From positions 62,001 through 126,000 of the forward strand of contig JAKJXP020000017.1 of the NCBI GenBank assembly GCA_022225965.2: 64,000 nt of DNA, given 5' to 3'. The first letter of the stretch is position 1; each line of letters begins with the position of its first letter. A program made the translations under genes and the position numbers. Below, in pieces: positions 1-11,530 of the stretch. Source of the DNA: Diatrype stigma. Taxonomy: Eukaryota; Ascomycota; Sordariomycetes; Xylariales; Diatrypaceae. The notes under the pieces are model-generated. The model was given only the letters and a program-made list of their open reading frames with translations, did no database searches and was not told where the DNA came from.

Positions 1-3000
1 GACGAACTTGTCCATCAGCATGCTTAGATCCAGCATAACAAACCGGCAGATATAAAACCCGAAGAACTCTGCAGCATGTCTCGTGCATAGTTCCAATCCC
101 ACTTGGGTCTTGTCAGCGTGGCGGAGACCGGGGTCGTCTACTTGGCGGGCGATTTGATCTACATTATCGTTAGCATATCGAATCTTGACAGAAGCGAAGG
201 GGAGGGCGAGAAAGAGAAGGTGACATGAGAGCACGAAGATCCAACACATCCCGACACAACCTGAAAAGAAATGAAAGGGGATAGAGCAGGAACAGAACGT
301 ACCAACCGTCTGCGCAGCATCGAACAGCCGCGCCAGACTAGCCATATATCCGCCATACGGGCCATCGAACCTCACAGACGTCACGTCCCTCTTCGCCGGC
401 CTGCTGCTGGGATGGGCGACCATTGGCAGGCTGGGGATGGAACCGCTGCCGCTACCCACCGCCGCCACCGCGTTGGCCTCCTTCTCAGCGACGCTGTTGC
501 TGCCGTTGCCGCTCGAGCTCTTGGATCCGTACGCGCTGCTCAGGTTGACGGCCGAGCCTTTGCTCCGGAGCCTGCGCCAGCTGAAGGCACTGCTCTTCCC
601 GCTGACGCTCGCGCTCCGCGGCACCGCCGCCGGCGTGCCACTGGCATGCCCGTGTTCCCCGCTGTCCTTTTCGCTAGCGAGGGCGAGGCCATTGCTGCCC
701 ACCTCATTGCCCAGCTTCCGGCTGAGGGCCGTCTGCACCATCTCGAGGATATTCTCGAAGCTCTGCATCTCCTCGAGCACGGCGTCGGCGTCATTGCTGT
801 CCACCCGGGCGAGTTTGAGGAGCGCCGCCGTCAGCAGGTCACACTGGGCCATCTTGTCCTCCAGGGCGCGCAGCTTCACGTTTTTGACCTTCCAGGCGTC
901 GCGCGGTACAAAGAGCTTGTTCGTCAGGTACCCGCCCTTAGGGTGCGCGAGCGTCTGGTAAAGTGCGCGCATGAGCCAGAAGGGTCGGAGCATCGCGTCG
1001 GCAGGACAAGGTTCTAGGGGCAACGGTGCCGCATCCGAGGACCGCTGGTGAATGGAGTTGGGCGACTGAGGAACGGCTAAGTGGAAATCGGATTCGAACA
1101 GGTAAAGACCGCCGTGAACAGGGGTTGATTTGTCGCGAAAGGACGTGATAAGGGGTGTCGGGGGCACCGCGGGCAGCGTTCCGGCACGCGATATCGTAGT
1201 GTTTGTCGGCTGTGGGGTGAGCGGAGATAAATCAGCACTATCCTCCTGATTATTCGATACGGACAGCTGGCGCTGCTTCATAGACTTCAGGCTCGTGGAG
1301 GAGAAGTTCGCATGCAGATTAGGGCGGAAAAGGGACGGGGATTCGGTGCGAGGTGGTTGTTCCTCCTCCTGCCGGATCACTGCGGCGGTAGGACGAGATT
1401 TCGGCGAAGTGGCTTCGTCTAGATCGATGCCGCTGGGACCCTGTGAAGTCGGGGAAGAGGCGCGCATGGAGAAGGGTCCTGGCCGCGTCGAGGTGGCTGA
1501 GAGAGCTTGTCTCTGCTGCACAATGTAATTCCCGGTCCTCTGCTGATTCGTAGCCGTAGCGACCTCGGGGGCTTCGCCAAGTTGGGAGGTCTCGATCTTG
1601 AGCTGGCCAGGACTTCGCCCGGATAGGCGTCGAGTCCTCACCCCAGCGGTCGGCTGCGCGGGGGGGATCTTGGGCAGGGCCTGTGACGGAGGTAACGAAG
1701 GGGGCGCATTCTTCGACATCGGGGCGGGGGATGGCAACTCGGTGACAGTCGACAGCGTGGTGGCCGTCGGCGGATTGGAGCCCATGGAACTGTGCCACGT
1801 CCGGCTGGTGATGCCGCTCGAGTTGGATTCTCTGGTCGCATTCGACGTCTGCTGCGACTGCTGGCTGAACGAGTAGTCGCCGCTCATGACGTAATCCTTG
1901 GTGAGCTCGTCCAGCATACGCTCCTCTTCTTCCTCGTCCGAATCATTGCCGTCGTATACGACGCCGAACGTCTGTGAGTCCCCACTCGCTGTGGACATTT
2001 GTCTCTGACGCTCCCTTTCCCGCGCGAGTTCTATCCCTGACTCCCTCTCGGTCTGGCGCACCCGCTCCTTGGCGAGCTCCACCTTTCGCCTCGCATGGGC
2101 CATCATGTCGTCTTGGTCATCGTCACCGTCGTAAGTCATCTCGTTCGAGTCCATAGGTTCGTATCCCTCATCATAAGCAGCCTCTACCGCAGCATCGAGC
2201 GCAGCATCAAACTCGGCTTCCGTGCCGCCACTGGCAGCACGGATATGTCTCCTCGTAACTCCGAGCGAGGAAGACCGTGAATGTACGGAAGAAGCAACAG
2301 AACTCCCCGATTCGTTGATGGGATCTAACCAGGAGACGGATTCGTGGCTAGGATCTCGGGTGTGGCCTCGCGAGTCGTCTGCACCTAGCCGATCCGGGGG
2401 CAGAGAAAAACCCCGACGGACAATGGAATCGGGACTGGTAGGCTTGGCGGGGGAGACAGTCCTCCTTGGCGACAAAGGTGCAGGCACGTAGGAAGTTTCC
2501 TCCGTACGAGGGATAGATAAATTCCCCCCCTCGAAATTTCGGCGCACGGGCGAAAACGAAGATTGTGGGGGGGCGCGTTGTGCGCTGACTCTAGGGGGTG
2601 TGCCTAATCGCGAGGTATGTAGACTTGAAGCATTTCGGGCGGGAGAAGTTGAGTTGGTCCCGCTGGCAGTGGTAGCCACAGGCGAATCGTCTCTGTTGAT
2701 TCTCGTAGCCGTCGCCGTGTGAATCACAGCGGGCTCGTCTAGTTCATCAGCACTGGACGAATATGTCCCGGATGTCCCTGCATAGTCGAAGCTCTCTGGT
2801 CTTGCAGGCAGCTCCTTGTCGCTTGGAACTTGCACAGGGATCATTCCATCCAGCTCGTCTATTCGAGAGGTATATGTTCCGCGCTGTGAAGGAGGCAAGC
2901 AGTTAGAATATGTAGCAGAGCTAGAGCGACATCACCAATGACAGTAGGAGACCTCGAATCGGAAGGGTGCTCGCAAGGGTGCTCGCAAGTACGGTGTGGC

Positions 3001-5151
3001 GAGGGGCACTTACGATCGCTTCTAATTTATTCCGGTCCTCTCCGCCCGTCGTCCTCGCCAGAACCTGGTGTAGCAATTCACATGCTTCGATGTAGGATTC
3101 TCGTGCGCTCTCATAGTTCGAGGCCTTATCTAGCTGGACGGCCGTGTTCGCCTTGGCCAAGGCCTTGGACAGCATGGCCTTCTGTGAGGGCTTGGAGCGT
3201 TTATCTTTGGGGGATTCGGGGCCTCCCAGGGCCGTGGACGACCGGTTCCTCGTGTGACCGCGCATTGTGCCACGGGTGACGGGTGCGGGGGGGAGTAGCA
3301 CTGGTGTGGTCCCTCGAGTGACGGTGGGAGATGACGTATTGTCGCGATCGGCCAGACCATCCCAGGATGGGTTATTGGACTCGGCGCTGTGTTGGCTCGA
3401 GATGGCCGACCTTGGCACACTAGGGGTCGGGCTGATCCGTTGCGCGTGAAGGGCGGACTCGGACGGAAGGGTCGTCTGGTCCGTATCGAGCGGCGGAAGC
3501 GAGACTATAGGCGGGAGATTGGGTGGAGGAACGCGAGGGGGCGGGCGCGCAGAGGGCGGCGGAGAAGATGGCCGTCGAGGCCGTTGCGCGTTCGTGTTCA
3601 CGTTCGTGCTCGCGTTCGCGTTCGCGGCGGGGGGGTTGCCCACGGAGCTAGTACTCGAGACCCGTCGCTTCGCAAACTTACGAGCCGAAGATAAACGGAG
3701 AGAGTGGGCGAAGGAGGATGGCGACGGCGAATCGGTCTGTTGCCGCTTTTGCTGGTGATCCCGCTGCTGCTGTGGTGCGAAAAAGGAAAAGCTGTCCAGG
3801 CTCACGCGATGCGAAGACGCGGAAGAATTGGAGTAATTGTGGCGGTAGTTTTGCTGGCGGTGAAAAGGCGATTGCGTTTGTTCGAGGGGCGGACTGCGGC
3901 TCGTAGACGCGGTAGATGCCGACCAGCGATTGAGGTTTCGGAAACCGTCACTGACGGGCGTCTCTGTGGTCTCTGCGGTCTCTGCGGCCGGATTGTCGTC
4001 GACAGCGGGCTGATCGGTAGATAATCGCGGAAGAGGTGCATTCAATAGATCCAGAGTAAGCGGAGTAGACTCATCATCGGGGCGCGGGTGGACATGGACC
4101 GTGGACGTGGAGTTCGTCTGGGGATTCGAATTGTTGGAACTAGAACCGGAACTGGGAGGCTTGTTAGTCGACCTTGTATTGGTATGGGCGCGATCGGCAT
4201 GGACAGCCGACGGCGATGGCAAGGTCCAGACGAAGCCGCGATGAGGAGGCGGTTTGAGAGATGACGATCGCGGGAGAATGCGAGGTTGAGGTTGTTGATT
4301 GGCGGCGGAAGCGGAAGTGGGATTGAGATTAGGATTGGGATTGGGATTGGGATGAGAATTAGAATTGGGGTTAAGATTGGAATAGGATGGGGCGGATTGG
4401 AGAGGGGTGTTAGCAGCAGTAGAGATAGCAGCAGCCGAGACGACAGCAGCGGTAGGCGGACCAGGAGGGCCAGGGAAGTTGGGGTTAGTAGTAGGAGGTG
4501 TGGGAGTATTAGGGGTTGAAGTCGGCGAAGTCAAAGTCAGAGTCGAAGTAGCGCCGGCGGCAGCGGCAGCGGTGGAGGTGGAGGTGGGCGTGGACGTGGA
4601 CGTGGTGGTCGTGGAAGTGAAAGTGCCGCCGTTGCTTATTTCGCTGCTGCTTAATTGCCCAGGACGAGGAGGGCCGGAACCTGGCTGCCCTGGCTGCCCT
4701 GGCAGGCCTGGCAGGCCTGATACTGGTAGTGATATTTCGCTAGCTCCAGCAGTTCTAGCACCCCCAGGTAATCTGCTAGACACTTCGCTAGGCCCTTCGC
4801 TAGGCCCTTCGCTAGGGCGTTGTAGTTGGGTACCCTGTCTGATAGGGTAGGCCTGAGGGGAATCCACACCACTTACATACGCGGTACTTCCTACATACGT
4901 GCTTTGGCTTTGGCTTTGGCTTTGACCGTGACTGCGACTGCGACCTGGACCTTGACTGTGGTTTCGCAACCGACTCAATGTTCGACTGTTGGGTCCAGCT
5001 TCGGCTTCAGCTTCAGCTTCAAATTCAAGTCCACCTTCAAGTCCTTGATCGCGAATCGTCGACTGCCCCTCCTGCCGTTGCCGTTGCTGCCACTGCCTCT
5101 GCCGCTCCCGCTGCCGCTGCTCCTGGTCCCGTTCCTGCCCCTGCGTCTGTA

Positions 5152-5182
<31 letters not shown>

Positions 5183-5568
5183 GTGCGTCTGTTTCTGTGC
5201 CTCTTCTTGCTGCCGAAGGATTCGAGGGTTCTGATTGTTCAAAATGTCGTACCTTGCAGGATCTGGCCGATTTTCAGCTCCAATCAATCCATTCCCATTC
5301 CCATGCCCTTGCCAATACCCAGTCCTATTCCCACTTGCGGACCCAATGCCAGCTCCAATCTGACCATCTGCTGCTGCTGCCCGAAACCCAATGCCAATGT
5401 CAGCTCCGAATCCTAGAGCGCTATTGGGAACAGCGGGGTTGGCGGCATTAGCTTGCGAGGTCGCCGAGTTTAATCTTGCACCATCCCCACCGTCTGCGTG
5501 TTTCCCATTACGGCTCTCCGAACGGCCTTTTGCTTTGTTGTAGTGATAGAACTGCGCCGGTGTCGCTC

Positions 5569-5600
<32 letters not shown>

Positions 5601-5929
5601 ACCGTCTGTGTCGGCGTCGTACTCCGGAATTCGTCTGTAGATAACACGTTCGGCGGAGGGTAGGGACCGTGCTCTGCTCTCGATGGTGCTCTGGTAGCCT
5701 GAAAAGGAGATTTCGATCGATTCCTAACGCCACCACCGGGTTGGTGCTGCTGCTGATGTGGATGTTGTGATTGTAGAGAATATGGAGAGTCCAGGTTGGA
5801 ATCTTCAAACTTCGGTTGTTGACGTCGATATTGCTGTTGTGTTTGTGTTTGGAGCGGGTAACTCGAATCGGGGGTGGTGGCGCCGGCATTGGAATGGATA
5901 GTCGCATATGATGATGGTGAAGGCGGCAT
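1..5929 (-). CDS. Large low-complexity protein with MIT domain, C-terminus beyond the window
   Basis: Three exons are visible on the minus strand: 5929-3014, 2883-303 and 158-1, which continues off the left edge. Introns are 3013-2884 (GTAAGT...CAG) and 302-159 (GTACGT...TAG with CTAAC branch point). Frame is kept at both joins, giving at least 1880 residues. Most of exon 1 is Ser/Pro/Gln/Thr-rich disordered sequence with QT, QS, NPN and PSEG repeats. A microtubule-interacting-and-transport (MIT) helical hairpin spans roughly residues 912-985, across the first splice (ALAKANTAVQLD...YIEACELLHQ, then RGTYTSRIDEL). Exon 2 is again disordered until a conserved, folded stretch near residues 1600-1680 (LRPFWLMRALYQTL). 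MIT domains usually bind ESCRT-III tails or related partners, so a role in vesicle traffic or cytokinesis is inferred only. The many open frames on the plus strand here are shadows of the repeats. Confidence 0.85.
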
Positions 5930-6096
5930 CCTTTCAGTTTATATGAGCCTGAGTGTCTCGTCTTCTCCTGGTCACCCACCACCTACACAACTAAGTACAC
6001 GGGATACAGGACACGGGACACAGGGACACAACTGCGCTTTGTTCCGTCCCGTCCCGTCACTGTTACTGTCACTGTGTTTGGGATACACTCGAGTGG

Positions 6097-6120
6097 TCTC
6101 TCTCTCTCTCTCTCTCTCTC
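6097..6120. repeat. (TC)12 microsatellite upstream of the MIT gene
   Basis: Twelve uninterrupted TC units lie about 170 bases upstream of the MIT-gene start, so on that gene's own strand they form a GA tract in the promoter or 5' UTR. Confidence 0.9.
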
Positions 6121-9100
6121 GCTACCACTCTCACCAGTCGGTCTTTCTATGTCTCAACCGCTCAACCGCTTGACAATCATTAACCCGTCAGGACCAACCA
6201 GCCAAAGAGGAACCACCGTAATAGCCCCTATACTGTCGTGTTCAACAATGTCTACCTAGGTAGCTTGAGAAAGGTGGGAAAGGTTACTGCTGGCTAAACT
6301 CTTAACATGAGCTTTGCGTCGTCTCCTTTTTGCCAATTTGCATCTGCAGCCAAGGATAGGCGACGATGGATGGAATGTCCCGTCCTCCAACAATATGGCA
6401 GACCGGGGTCTCTGGGAGTATAGCAGACACCGCCTGCAATACTTTCGGTCGGTTGTGCCGGTACTCGAATCGCAACGGTAATACTGCCAACGCTGGCGAA
6501 ATCGGATTGTCGAGACTGCTATATCCTATACCATATATCCTATATCCTACCGGTATATTTTCCTATACAGCTAGCTCTACACCCACCACGCGTGTTTTAC
6601 CGTAGCTATCTAGCGGGTTCTAGCTAGCTGGCTGTAGGTATCCGATTCTGGCGGTCCGATGGTGTGCGGGCTGGCGGGTAGCTGGATATTCGCGGGATGA
6701 TTGGTCAAGCAATGATCGTGGGTGTAGATCGTGAGTTTGAACTCTCTGATTCCGGTCTTTTTTAACAACCTATCTAGGCCAAGGAGCCGAACTGAGTCGT
6801 CGTTTGGGACCTGGGGACACGCCCGTAATACTCTTGGGCTTGCAAGGGTCGAGGTTTTGATCCTAGCCCTGTCGATCCGACCGAATCCTTTGAACGTCAA
6901 GGGATCCTGTTGTAGTAACTAGTTACCCCGTACCTCTGCATGTACGCAAGTATGTATGTTTTCCATGTCTGCCTTTCTGTCTATCTGCATGTGCACAACG
7001 TGCTACGGTTCAGATAACTGCCTAGGTACATAGTGCATCGCCCCTATGTAGAGTACAAACATGTGTATAGAATGGCAAGGCGACGGGAGAAGGATGAAGA
7101 GGCAAGAAGAATCACTACAATGCTCTTGAACTGCTATGAAGTACATCCCGCCGATACCACGCAATCCCAAGCTCGCACCATCCGCAGCTATTCAGTGCGT
7201 GCTATGTATATGCATCAATTGGTAGTATTTAGCCCCAAGAGCCCCTGTCCTCATTCATGTACCCACGGGCTTGACCAAGTGCTACCATACTGCATTCGTG
7301 ATTCTCTGACGGCTATTCTGCTAAAAACTGGCCATACTTTGATTACATATTCCGTGCCGTTTTGTAAAAAGGAGGAGGCGGCATAGTTATTGAAGAATAT
7401 CCGTCGTCGTCGATGCTTGTACATATATACATACCTACGTAACTATATGCAAAGTGCAGGGCAGGTAAGTACGAAGTAGTCCATGTAAAGAGCTCCATGT
7501 AAAGAGCTCCATGTAAACTAGGACGCGAATCCATCACGACATCCCTCGCGTCATCAGGAGACCACCCTCCTCCTTTTCTGTCTTGCTTACACATAGTATG
7601 ATACAGCGGTAAGGCAGACACTCACTGTGGCACTCACCATTGGGAATGTTCTGGTTTCCCCAGCCCCTGGGAGTTTTATTCAAGTACTACCTCATAGTAT
7701 TATGTCGTTAGGTACTTGATCTACCTACCTAAGTCAAAGCCTAAAGCCTAAAGTTGAGGTCGGTAACACGAGGGCAGCGCCGCCTATGGTGCCGGTCTCC
7801 AGTTATTTTGGTCGTTCCTGCGAGATCCAGGGGTTTAGGTGGCCGAAAAGGTGCGAACGCGTGCTAAACCAGACTTAGGTACTATTACGAAGTATCCCGG
7901 CCGTAACTGGTACAAGTGTACGAAGTACGAGATACATATATACCGTGGACCCATATGTCGATGTATGCGTGTATGTATGTATGTATGTATGTATGTATAT
8001 AGATAGATATGCTGTAGTACCTGGAAATTATTCCTCCACCTCCCCTTCTCGCTTTGCTGAACAATGCGCCTCGAAGGAACGTGAGCCTCCTCTCGGGTCG
8101 CTGCCGGTGACCTAATGCTACGTCTGTGGCTTGACATGGCGACAGCCATAGTATATGTACATGTATAACCAATTAGACGATGGTTCACTTATACTAGGTC
8201 GTATTATTGGTAAGACCTGAAGACAAGTTCTGCTGTTGAGGCTGTCTGAAGCCCGAATAAAAGCCTGTCTGAGGGTTCAGGGGTTTCCTCCAAGTTCTGG
8301 CTGAATATGCCGGCGGCAATCATGCTTCGAAGAGTTCTGGAAGAATCTTGCTCTGCCCAGAATTCCCAACCTGGAGTCAATCCCCGAAGCGAGATTCCCT
8401 TCCTTAGCCCTCATCGTTTACTGCGTACATAGTAGTTACCTAGGTACCTACTTGACGGTTTCGGGTTACTCCTGCAGGTAGGTACAATTCGTGACAGTGT
8501 TCGCGACAGTGTTCGGTGTCAGTATTGCGTATAGGGAGTGATGTTGCCATGTTTCGAAACGTGGTGTGAACCACTGCAGCAGTTGGGAAGCGGCAACGAG
8601 TCTTCGTGATGAGTCTTCACACTGCCCACCAAGAGTGACGAAAGATAGAAAAGCCTGTAGCAAACAGTGCCGCAACGCAGCACGTGGAAGTCACCCTGAT
8701 GGGCTCCATATGCAGTACGTCGTTGGCTGGTTCGAGTCACTCAATTGTTAAACCACGCAAGCCTACCCATGAAGTCTATCCGTGGTTCATGAGATGCTGT
8801 GAGACATTGTGGTGGAGCCGAATTGACCGATCCGGATCCCGAAGCTCTCGGCAGGCTGAGGCTGGGTGGCAGAATCCCCGAACTGCTGTCAAATATTTCC
8901 AATGATCTCCAATAATGAAGGATGTTGTTTGCTCAAGTAGGTAATCCAATCGGATATACTTGTCAGAGCTGGCCACCTGAGAAGCTGAGTGAGTGTCTAG
9001 ACTACTGGAATGTCTGATTCATTGCGACTGTAAACAACTCCCGCTCAGCAGCATCTACTATATATCATAACGGATGACAACGTTGTCATTCATTCAGCTA

Positions 9101-10249
9101 CCATGAACGGCCAGATAGGGATATAGCAGCGTAGATATGGCACGATCTGTGCTTGTACCTAGTTGTCAGCTCCGACGCAATGGTGACTGAGAACCTGGTC
9201 GGTGAAACATCTTCCCACCCAATTACGACAGCCTGTTGGCTCCGAAGCCACCCTCCCAGCTGTTTTCCTGTTGGTATATACCAACCTCTAAAAAGCACTC
9301 GTTTCATGGTATCAATCGGGTTCTCACCCGCATGTCCAATGGTACGTCGTATCTTATCTTGATGAATCAGACCCTTACGAGACTGCTTCTTCATCGACCA
9401 TTGGTACTCACGCCTCTAGCTCTAGGAGACCATCGCCGAATACTGAGCAAACTACTTCGTACGCGGGTCACAACTAGATCCCATTGGGTTTTTGATTGCT
9501 CTGTTTGTCACACGGAACATCCCAAAATCAGGGGTTCGTGTGGACGAATGCGGAAATTATCCTTCATGCTGCCATTCAACTTTCTTTCTGCCGTCAACGC
9601 TAGCTAGCCAACGCGACTCCAGCGGAATATGGCATGATGCGTGATTGCACGGATGTAGACCGATAATACAGCCATATGGCAGCTTCTATCAAGTGGCCTA
9701 CGAAGTGAAGACCAGTGAGTAGCTACTTGATAAGTTGTCAACGCTGTATCTTTTCTAGCTTCGGTCCGTAATTGTCTCAAGTGCAGATGAGTGTCCTTCC
9801 GTTTATCCAGAAATCTTACTGAACCCTGCCGGGACTCCCCTGATTACAGCCTCATACCCTGTAAGGAAACTTGTCGGCATTGATCAGTCAATTCTGCAGG
9901 GTCTGAGCGTACAACGTCACTGCGTCACTCTCACCATGCAGAGCCTCAACCTCCAAGCCTCGGGGGGTTTTGGGATAGAATATCAAATATCTATTCCACT
10001 CCATAACTTCGTTTCGTAAATACATCCAAGCATTACCTATAAGTCCATCTCATGACTTGAAAGATCTACCTTACCGTGTTCATGTTCCTACGTAAATTGG
10101 CACCCGCTGTCAACAAGTTGCTTCACCGCTAGGCTATTTCGGTCACAGTGCCTCATCGAAAACATCGTGCTGTGTCTGAAGCCACTTTACTTCAACATAT
10201 GCGTCTTCCGCATCACCAGAACGCCTACTGGCGGCAGTATTCCCATCTA
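6121..10249. other. Gene-poor spacer, no supportable gene
   Basis: About 4.1 kb without a convincing coding region. Open frames are short, lack splice partners and carry no recognisable domain. It holds a (GTAT)n microsatellite at 7971-7998 and TACCTAGGTA-type short motifs at 6252-6263 and 8437-8450. A 98-codon minus frame at 9098-9394 was considered and not accepted. Confidence 0.6.
7971..7998. repeat. (GTAT)n microsatellite
   Basis: Seven GTAT units in a row inside the spacer, followed by a short AGAT-type run. Confidence 0.9.
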
Positions 10250-11423
10250 CTAACGTCTCTTTTGGGTTGTTTGGGTCCCGAGAAAATCGACAATGTCAGG
10301 CGCCATTACCTTATGAACCTGCGAGGACCTTAACACTCGATGTTAGCAAAGACGCCAGTAATCGTGGTAGGAGACGGGTCTACCAGGCGTGTGGAGTACT
10401 TACATATGTCCCGAATTATGCCAAAAATACTCATCCAGCGGCCGGCACCCATACAGTGCAGGGTGCTCAAGGGCCCCGGGTTTGTCAGAAGACGAGCAGT
10501 ATGACTTCGTGTCTTTGATGCCATAATCCTCGGGGGTATCCAAAACGTGATTCAGGAAACTGTTGGCATCATACACCATGGATTTTGCAACAGGGTTCGC
10601 AGCCGAGAACAAACCGTTGTGCTTCTCGAGTGCATCGTTCCACCAACCGATCATGGTCTGGTTCGGAAGGTTATGCTTTACCAGCAGGCTGTCCGGAGCT
10701 CGGTCCAGCGGGGGTAGGTTCAAGAACAGGAAGTTTCTGAATCCGACTTCGTACAGCGGTTGGGCGCTCTGCTTTACAACGGCAGAAACGAGGCTGTCGT
10801 AGAACTCCGGGAACGATACGTCTTCGGACTCGGCCGACTCTATAACATCGTTGACGCCGATCCAAATGGCCACCAGCGCCTTCGACTTGTCCATGTCCTT
10901 GCCGATCACGGGCTCCCCCCACGTGAGGTACTGCTGCGTCTGGTTTACGAGAGGGATTGTATAGCCGTGGTTCTGAGGGAGGAGCTCTCCGGACACATGC
11001 GCGCCACCGAAGGCGAAGTCCCAGAGCTGGATGTCGCATGACCGAGGCGACGTCTCGCCCGACTCGACACCGCATCCCGTCATACGTTCAATCCAGTTCG
11101 GTCCGCCGTTCGCTGTGCCCGTGAAGTTTTGCACTATATTATCAGAGAGCAGTTCTTCCGACGAGAAGCTCAAGTCGTCACCGCTTCCAATGAAACTAAG
11201 TTCGGGGTAGCCTGCTGTACCCTGAACGAACGTATAGGAGTCTCCGAACGCGACTCTGTCGCTTGGTCAATGGACGATCAATGTTGCCAAATTCTGGAGG
11301 GGGAACTTACAGGTACTTGATATCGTTCCAGTCGAAATGCGACTCTCTGGCCACGATACTCCTGGTACTCGCGCAATGAGCGAGCACCACCAGGGTCCAT
11401 ACGGCTGCGCGAAATACTGCCAT
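10250..11423 (-). CDS. Secreted SGNH/GDSL esterase, CE16 acetylesterase-like
   Basis: Three exons: 11423-11311, 11255-10404, 10328-10250. Introns of 55 and 75 nt have GTAAGT donors and CAG/AAG acceptors, with CTAAC before the second. The spliced protein has 347 residues. Residues 1-25 look like a signal peptide (MAVFRAAVWTLVVLAHCAST), so secretion is likely. SGNH block I reads VAFGDSYTFVQGT with the nucleophile Ser44, formed across the first splice. Block III is WIGVNDV. The C-terminal block has HNSGH with the likely catalytic His321, and exon 3 adds the usual short helical tail. GDSYTFVQG is typical of fungal CE16 acetylesterases, which remove acetyl groups from oligosaccharides or small esters. 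The exact substrate is unknown. It is the left neighbour of the terpene block, but may be an unrelated secreted enzyme. Confidence 0.88.
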
Positions 11424-11523
11424 GACGCCGGAGCCCATATTCACTGGCTGAACAAATTACCTGGGCCTGCTAATGTCTCCTGCCAACGTTCTTCATTTCA
11501 CACCCGAAGGGGCTTTGGCTCCC

Positions 11524-11530
11524 TTTTAAA
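11524..11530 (-). promoter_or_regulatory. TATA-like element of the esterase gene
   Basis: TTTTAAA read on the plus strand (TTTAAAA on the minus) lies about 100 bases upstream of the esterase ATG, a usual distance for a fungal core promoter. Supported by position only. Confidence 0.35.

Noticed and set aside
271..1017. Plus-strand frame of 248 codons
   Set aside because: It is antisense to exon 2 of the MIT gene, whose minus frame is continuous and has a conserved folded segment here.
4407..5451. Several plus-strand frames rich in Val/Gly or Leu/Pro
   Set aside because: They mirror the QT, QS and NPN repeats of the MIT gene and show only repetitive composition.
7033..7386. Plus-strand 117-codon frame
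   Set aside because: No ATG-supported context, no domain and no codon bias; it lies in a microsatellite-rich spacer.
9098..9394. Minus-strand 98-codon frame with a protein-like look
   Set aside because: No recognised family and no exon to join. It could be an old remnant, but the evidence is too weak.
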